Of a stretch of DNA of 64,000 nt, positions 58,478 to 64,000 are shown piece by piece. Below the pieces are notes generated by a model, which worked only from the letters and a program-made list of their open reading frames with translations, searched no databases and had not been told where the DNA came from. Every line of letters starts with the position of its first letter. The first letter of the stretch is position 1. The position numbers were made by a program, and so were the translations under genes. The stretch is from Cercospora beticola (lineage: Eukaryota; Ascomycota; Dothideomycetes; Mycosphaerellales; Mycosphaerellaceae), in assembly GCF_033473495.1 (NCBI RefSeq), contig NC_088939.1, positions 2,108,001 to 2,172,000 on the forward strand, given 5' to 3'.

Positions 58478-59440
58478 CTGCTTCCGTTGGACGATTTGCG
58501 TGTGCTTGGGGCGTTTCTCTATGCCTAATGGCTCGCAACCTGGAACTGGCGCAGAGAGTGGTGGTAGACGGCACCTGCTTCCGCTGGATGATTCGCAAGC
58601 GTTCGGGGCGTTTCTTCAGACCTAATGGCTCGCAACCTGGACTTGACGCAGAGAGCGGTGGTCGACAGCAGCTGCTTCTGGTGGGTGGTTCGTCCGCGCT
58701 CGGGGAATTTCTGTATGCTCAGTGGCTCCCAACTGGCGCATCCAACAGAGAAGGCTATCAAACAGCACTTGTTTCCGTTTGACTTTTCTCGCGCAGTCCA
58801 GGCATCTCTGTATGCTCAGTGGCTCGCAGCCTAGGATTCCCGCAGAGAGTGGTTGCAGAGAACACCTGCTTCCGTTGGACGATTCGCATGCGCTCGAGGC
58901 AATTCTTTATGCCGAATGGCTCACGATCGGAACGCTCTACAGAGAAAGCTGTTGAACAGGCCCTGCTTCCACTGATTGATTCTCGTGCAGTCAGGATATC
59001 TCTGCATGCCTAATGACTTGCAATCTGGAATTCCAATAGAGAAAGGTGTCAAGCAGATCCTCCTTCCGCTAGATGAATATGATGCGCTTGGCACATTTCC
59101 GTATACCCAGTGGCTCGCAGCTTGACTTTTTACTGGAGAATGGAGGCAGCATCGCATGCTTCCATTCTGTGGCACCGCGGCGATTCTGGAGCGTTAGGAT
59201 ATTCAATGGCTCGAATGTTGAACTGTCTGCGGAATGGAATCAGATTGTAACACTTGCTTCTCACAAAGGTTGCCTCGATGCTGGCGAACGATTGTACATG
59301 CAATGGCTTAGGGGTGGAACACTGCTGAGAAGCTGTCAGTTGGCAACGCCTGCTCCACATATTGGAAGATCTATTGCTGAGAAGCGGTTGGAGATCCAGT
59401 GGCATTCAGCTTGCTTGTTTTGTTGAGAATGAGAGTGTGA
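58478..59440. repeat. Degenerate 97-bp tandem repeat array, about ten units
   Basis: The unit is marked by an (A/G)TGGCTCGCA-like word and, 48 bp on, CTGCTTCCGYTGGA. The first word begins at 58527, 58624, 58721, 58818, 58915, 59012, 59109, 59205, 59302 and 59398, so spacing is 97 bp with two 96-bp steps. A half unit at 58478-58526 opens the array, and the last unit fades after about 59440. Early units are close copies and later ones have diverged. As 97 is not a multiple of three, each unit shifts the frame and no continuous protein results; the many short frames here are by-products. Confidence 0.9.
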
Positions 59441-59778
59441 TCGAGATCGACACAATGGCTGTCGCAGACTCCGATACTCCCACTGAAAGATTTCTCCTGG
59501 CGAGGCGTTCATGGGCACCTGGGATGCAGTCAAGATGCCAGAGCATCTGTAAGTGTGTCACTGCATCATTACGCTCTCCAGTCAACGACACGACTCTCTC
59601 TGTGACCGAGACTCAAATCGTTGGGCTCGGATTTTCAGCGTCAGCAGGAGAAACGAGAAGAAGGGGGATTTGTCTCGATATCACAGAGAAAAAGCGATCC
59701 GCTTGCATTTGAACTTTTGTGGCCGTAGCCGATAGACGCTCCGCAGAAACAAACAACCAGCAAAAAGCAACACCAAAA
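59441..59778. other. Short intergenic stretch after the array
   Basis: It possibly contains a faint continuation of the last repeat unit and then the 3' side of the small - strand gene. No gene is supported. Confidence 0.5.
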
Positions 59779-60234
59779 TCACGCCGTGGTGGCGTACAGC
59801 TCGTCCATCTTCTCCGCCAATCTGTCGCGCTCCGTCCACGACAGGCCGCTTGGAGTTCCGGCGCCGTGGATCAGCCACCTAAATCAGAGAAACACACATT
59901 GTCAGCCTAATGTCCTTTACCAATTGATCGAATCGAATCGATTTACTTACTTCTCCAGCGTGAAGCGGAACCACATGTCTTCCTCCGCTCCGCAGAGCTT
60001 CCTCCTCCACAAGGTGTCCCGAAGGACCTTGGCCATCTTCAGGGCGCCGCGGCCCTGGTAGATCCAGGCGCTCCACTCGATGATGTCGCGCAGGTCTTCG
60101 TATTCGATGTTGGGGCCGGGGAGGAGTTGGTAGGATCCTGCGACGGTGCGCATGGTGTGGATCAACTGTTCGCCTTCGCTGACGTTTAAGCCGACGAAAG
60201 GGTCGGTCGCGTTGCCGTAGAGAAGAAAGGCCAT
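59779..60234 (-). CDS. Small hypothetical protein, two exons
   Basis: Exons 60234-59951 and 59878-59779 encode 127 residues. The 72-nt intron has a GTAAGT donor, GGCTGAC branch and TTTAG acceptor and joins FRFTLEK to WLIHGAGTPSG in phase. I do not recognise the family. The chain is mostly helical by composition, with aromatic residues (DIIEWSAWIYQG, DMWFRFTLEKW) and a charged C-terminal helix (ERDRLAEKMDELY). No signal peptide or membrane span is seen. The frame is open upstream to 60468, but that part is His/Thr/Pro low complexity generated by the minisatellite, so the ATG at 60234 is preferred. Confidence 0.6.
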
Positions 60235-60888
60235 GTCGACGGTGGAAGTGGTTATGGTGGTGGTGATGGGTTGGCGGTAGTGGTGTCGACGACGACGATG
60301 ATGGCGAGGAGAGTGGTGTGGTACGCGCTGGTCGTGCCTTGGTGTATTGTGGTTGGGATGGTCGTGCCTTGGTGTGTTATGAGATGGCGTGACGGGCGAA
60401 GACTGAAATGGTGGTTGTGTCGTCGTGCGGGCAAAGACTAGATGGTGGTATTGTCGTCGTGCGGGCAAAGACTGAAGTGGTGGTTGTGTTGTGAGATGGC
60501 GCGACGGGCAAAGACTGGAATGATGGTCGTGTCGTCGTTGTGCAGTGGGAGACGGTCAAGGACAGAAGAGTTGCGAGGTGTTTGTGCAACGACGGAAATG
60601 CTGCAGCTGCTGAGCAAACGCGCGAGTATCTTCACTTCAGCCAGGGAAACTCGAGTTCCTGCCTCAATCCATCATCGGTCCTCCGCGAATGCTATACATG
60701 GGCAAGCGATACTGTAATTCAGGGCGCGCAGGTTAATCATGAAGACTAGCTTTGTCACGATCTACTTCACATAGCACTTGCTCCTCTATGAGAAGGCGCG
60801 TCGAGGTTGGCTGGAAGTCAACGTACCGAGATCGTCACAACGCAGCCGCAGCGACTTGCGAATGGATACAGTCTCTACATATCTGATG
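60235..60888. other. Divergent-to-convergent spacer with minisatellite
   Basis: This holds the promoter of the small - strand gene, including the minisatellite at 60320-60545, and the 3' side of the M28 peptidase gene. No other gene is supported. Confidence 0.5.
60320..60545. repeat. Minisatellite, about 35-bp units plus a shorter repeat
   Basis: A unit carrying CGGGCRAAGACT occurs at 60393, 60428, 60462 and 60505 (spacing 35, 34 and 43 bp). Before it, TGGTCGTGCCTTGGTGT is present twice, 32 bp apart. The larger word GAGATGGCGYGACGGGC recurs at the ends of the array. It lies 85-310 bp upstream of the small - strand gene, in its likely promoter or leader. Confidence 0.75.
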
Positions 60889-63295
60889 CTACTTCTCGAG
60901 CAGCAGGTCCGCAGCAGCATAGATGCGCGCCGCAATGATGCCCACCCATTTCTGCAAGTTCTTCTCATCGTGATCCTCCAAAGATTCCACGAGTCCCGGG
61001 AACGTAGCCCCTGCATACCCAGTCCATCTGCCGGGCGCGAACACCACATGCTTGAACCAACTCCTCTGGTCCAACCCACCAGCATGCAAGAATTGACGGT
61101 CCAAGAACTTGTACTTCTTGTTCGTCTTCTTGACCGCTTGATAGATGGCCTTCTTTCTCTTGTCTGAGATCGTCGCATCGCTCAAGTGTTCCTCCAGGCG
61201 CGTAGCGGAAGCGTCGAACTCGACGGATGCGTCGTGAAAGTATGACGCAGCTTCGTCGAGTTGCTTGAAAGCATCCTTGACCGTCGACAAGTCCCACTGC
61301 TGCTCCTCCGCAACCTTCTTCACGCTGTCGAGGTACTTTTGCACTCCAGTGGCGTAATCCGTAGCATTGAACTGCACGATTGGCTCTTCAACAAGCTTCG
61401 CTGCGAGCAAGCTGATGATCTTCGCGATCGTGATATGATACTTGAAGCCAGGATCCCCATAATTGTCCATCCAATAGAAGCTGTCGTAGTTGCTGTGATA
61501 GTGGTAGACGGCATCATTCGGACCATTTCCGAAACCAATGTCAATGGAAGAGATGCCTGCAAAGTCTTGGAATGCCGTGAAGTCGCTACCGGAGCCCATA
61601 GTGGAGATATGGCCATTCCAAGTATCGCGAACAGTCGTGCCTTTGACAGTCTGGTTTGGCGACTGCACTTGACTCGTCACTTCGTAGATGGCCTTGTTGA
61701 GCACAGGCGCCGCGGAGGCCTTAAAGTTGGGTCCCTGAGCACCAACATCGACATTGATGTATGCAACAGTGCTTGCCGACAGCCATGGCAAATATTCTTC
61801 GACCCACTCAGTAGAGCCGATCAAGCCATACTCCTCGCCATCCCATGACGCGAACACGATCGTTCGATGTGGTCTCCAGCCAGCCTCGAGGGCTTTGCCA
61901 AAGGACCGGATGACCTCGTTTAGAGCAGCAGAGCCAGAGTTGGGATCACCTGCGCCGCCAGCAATCCAGGCGTCTCGGTGGTTACCAATCACAACGACTT
62001 CATCTGAGACGGTACCATTGATGACACCAATGGCATTCCACAGGGGAGTCGTCACGTAATCTTGCCTGTTGACCAAGTTGATCGTGAGCGACTCCGGTGA
62101 GGGACCAATGTTGTAGTCGACACCTTTGTAGCCAAGACCACCTCCTTGCCAGTACTTTGAGAAAGAAGAGGCTTTGGGTCCATGTCCATTGAGTGCCTTC
62201 AATATCGGCAGCGCCTCCTTGTACGAAACTGGGATCGATGGAATGTCCGGGATGTGACCTTCGACAGACTGGCGAGGCACACCAGGCTTTGAGGGATAAC
62301 CGATCGTAGTTGGGTCTCCAGGCGCGAAAGACAGGTATTGGACACTGCCTCGCTGTACGCTGCTCGGGTTCCTGGCGGGACCTTCGGGATAAGTCTTGTA
62401 GCCATTCTCTTCTGTGATTTCGCCATCGTCACCAGGGTCACTGTACATAACGACGCCGATTGCACCCAGCTGTGAAGCACGAGCTACCTTGAGGCCTCTG
62501 AAATTGCGGCCGTACTTCGCGATGATAATCTTGCCTTTCAGATCGATGCCAGCATTGACAAGATCTTCATAGTCATCCCACGTGCCGTAATTGGCAAATA
62601 CGAATTGTCCTGTCACGTCGCCATCCGCTGAGTAACCGTGGAAGACCGGCACTCTGTCCGTGAGGTTTGTGGTTGGATCTTCATCGAGAACATCTTCCTC
62701 CAGGGTAGCCTCGAATGCGACCTCGCCGTCTTTCAGTAGCGCCAATCTATGGTCCAGCGGGTAGTTGATGTAGACATCGTAAGAGACGACCTCTGCATGA
62801 TCAACTCCAAACTGCTTCCACAGGTCTTTGGTCCACTGTGCCTGGCTTTCGTTCTTCCCTGCCAGATGTGGCCCCGCAGTGTAGTATTGGCTCCATTCTC
62901 TTGCCTTCTTTGCGTCCGGTGTTTCAAGCAGCACCTTCTTCAACTCTTTATAGCCAAGGCCATGCGACTGAGGCCACGCTGGATGCGGAAGTTCGGCGGT
63001 CGCGAAGTGCTCGGGTTGTGTTCGAGGCTTGCCAGTGAGTATGTCTCCGTTGCCCGTGACAGCGATGGCGAGGAACACGAGCGCGGCTAGGAGGATTACG
63101 GAGCTGATGACCGTGGTACAGATACGCCGCACCTGTTGGTTGCATTCAGCCAAGGTTCTGGTTATCTCTCGATGCTTCTGAACTTACCCTAGCATGGGGA
63201 TAGCGATTCCTCTCTTCAGCTACTGGTACCGTCTGGATGAGCGGCGTACGTTCGCCCGCCATCATGGACCGCTTCTCTAGGTCGCGCTCCGCCAT
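60889..63295 (-). CDS. Type II membrane M28 peptidase, VPS70/glutamate carboxypeptidase II-like
   Basis: Two exons, 63295-63188 and 63132-60889, encode 783 residues. The 55-nt intron (GTAAGT...CAACAG) joins PHAR to VRRICTTVISS in phase; without it the cytosolic tail is lost. A short N-terminal tail with a dileucine-like ERTPLI motif precedes one membrane span (about 41-62), as in vacuolar or endosomal type II proteins. A protease-associated domain is followed by the M28 core: GNHRDAWIAGGAGDPNSG (about 418-435) and ASWDGEEYGLIGS (about 462-474) hold zinc ligands and the catalytic glutamate, so it looks active. The C-terminal helical dimerisation domain of the transferrin receptor type is present. 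Yeast Vps70 affects vacuolar sorting; the substrate is not known. Confidence 0.9.
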
Positions 63296-64000
63296 GGTCA
63301 GTATAGGTTTGCAGTGGCTGATAGAAAGACTCACCCTCGGTTCAATATATCCTCTTGCTGGCCGAAGCACGGCCAACGATTGCGCTATAGCTTGGCCGAA
63401 GCTATTGCGCATCTTCGCCATACCAAGCGGCCATGACGATTGCGAAGCTTCCTTGACGCCAGCGCGAAGCTCTAGTTAGCGGCTTCCCTCTTTCAGACAA
63501 GACCGTGGCAGGGTATCCACATTTGCGCCAAGCGCATCTGACTTCCTCCCTTCTTTTCGAATGTGAAACTGGTTCCCATACAATGTGCTTTCAGCTCATC
63601 ACCTTCTATCATGGCTTTCGTAGAGGTCATGTTGTTCTCGAAGACCCTCGTACCGTCCGATCCTGGTTGAGAAGATGCCCACGTTCTCGATAGCATAGCC
63701 GTCGTGGAAATGCGACTGGATAGAGGTGCAAATTATGGACGTCCCCGCAACGAATGGGCCGAAGATACAGACTTCCAAGGAATTTTATTCGATGGAGCAT
63801 AGCATGGAAAATGAAGTCGCTGCCCTAGCTCTCCCGCACGGTCCCGAAGCTAGCAGTATGCGTAGTGTCTTCCGCACTAGGAACGATCGAGAGGCACCTG
63901 TCAGCAGGCGTGTTCACCTTTAGCTAAGAGATTATCGGCTTGTACATTGTATCTGCGACCAGAATTCTGAGCTACCCGATGACTGGACCTATCATTTCCA
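63296..64000. other. Right edge of the window, no supported gene
   Basis: Promoter side of the M28 peptidase gene and beyond. Frames on both strands are short and unrecognised. A gene could begin outside the window. Confidence 0.45.

Noticed and set aside
58329..59426. Chain of short open frames with similar peptides (PNGSQP-like ends)
   Set aside because: They arise from the 97-bp repeat, which shifts frame by one base per unit; no continuous protein results.
1..64000. Secondary metabolite cluster, transposon, CRISPR or giant mobile element
   Set aside because: No polyketide or peptide synthase, terpene cyclase, transposase, reverse transcriptase, captain-type recombinase or spacer-repeat array was seen; HMG-CoA reductase and the transporters are ordinary metabolism.

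Overview
The window is nuclear DNA from a filamentous ascomycete (Pezizomycotina). The evidence is protein-coding genes on both strands with short spliceosomal introns (about 45-120 nt, mostly GTAAGT-type donors, CTAAC/CTGAC-like branch sites and CAG/TAG acceptors), and clear fungal orthologues such as HOS2, YNG2, SPA2, SLX4, TIM50, CGI121 and a sterol-sensing-domain HMG-CoA reductase. Dothideomycetes is my best guess at class level, but that is inference. I see no operons, CRISPR arrays, rRNA, convincing tRNA or intact transposon.

Layout: 1-6 kb holds no confident gene. A short SprT-like metalloprotease gene sits at 6.1-6.7 kb. At 8.7-11.9 kb a class I histone deacetylase (HOS2) and a NuA4 acetyltransferase subunit (YNG2) are head to head over 291 bp. 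At 13.8-15.2 kb a probable three-exon gene of unknown family lies beside two covarying hairpins. HMG-CoA reductase follows at 16.3-19.8 kb, a DUF3605 protein at 21.9-22.7 kb and polarisome SPA2 at 24.0-26.6 kb. Next come an NCS1 purine/cytosine permease (27.3-29.0 kb), SLX4 (30.0-33.4 kb), an MFS sugar porter (33.9-35.7 kb) and a ten-exon anion:cation symporter (37.0-39.1 kb). The ER mannosidase HTM1 and mitochondrial TIM50 diverge around 44.4 kb. They are followed by a DEDDh nuclease-like gene (47.2-48.9 kb), a ZIP zinc transporter (49.2-50.5 kb), a Zn2Cys6 regulator (51.7-54.6 kb), CGI121 of KEOPS (55.1-55.7 kb) and a secreted GlcG-like protein (55.9-56.5 kb). The right end has a small secreted eight-cysteine protein (58.0-58.5 kb), a 97-bp tandem array directly behind it, a small orphan gene with an upstream minisatellite, and a VPS70-like M28 peptidase.

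Most genes are housekeeping and not functionally clustered, apart from three membrane permeases at 27-39 kb and the HOS2/YNG2 pair. The least explained sequence is the 97-bp array, the compensatory hairpin pair and the unknown gene around it. Exon borders were read by eye from splice signals and restoration of conserved protein sequence; there is no transcript evidence.
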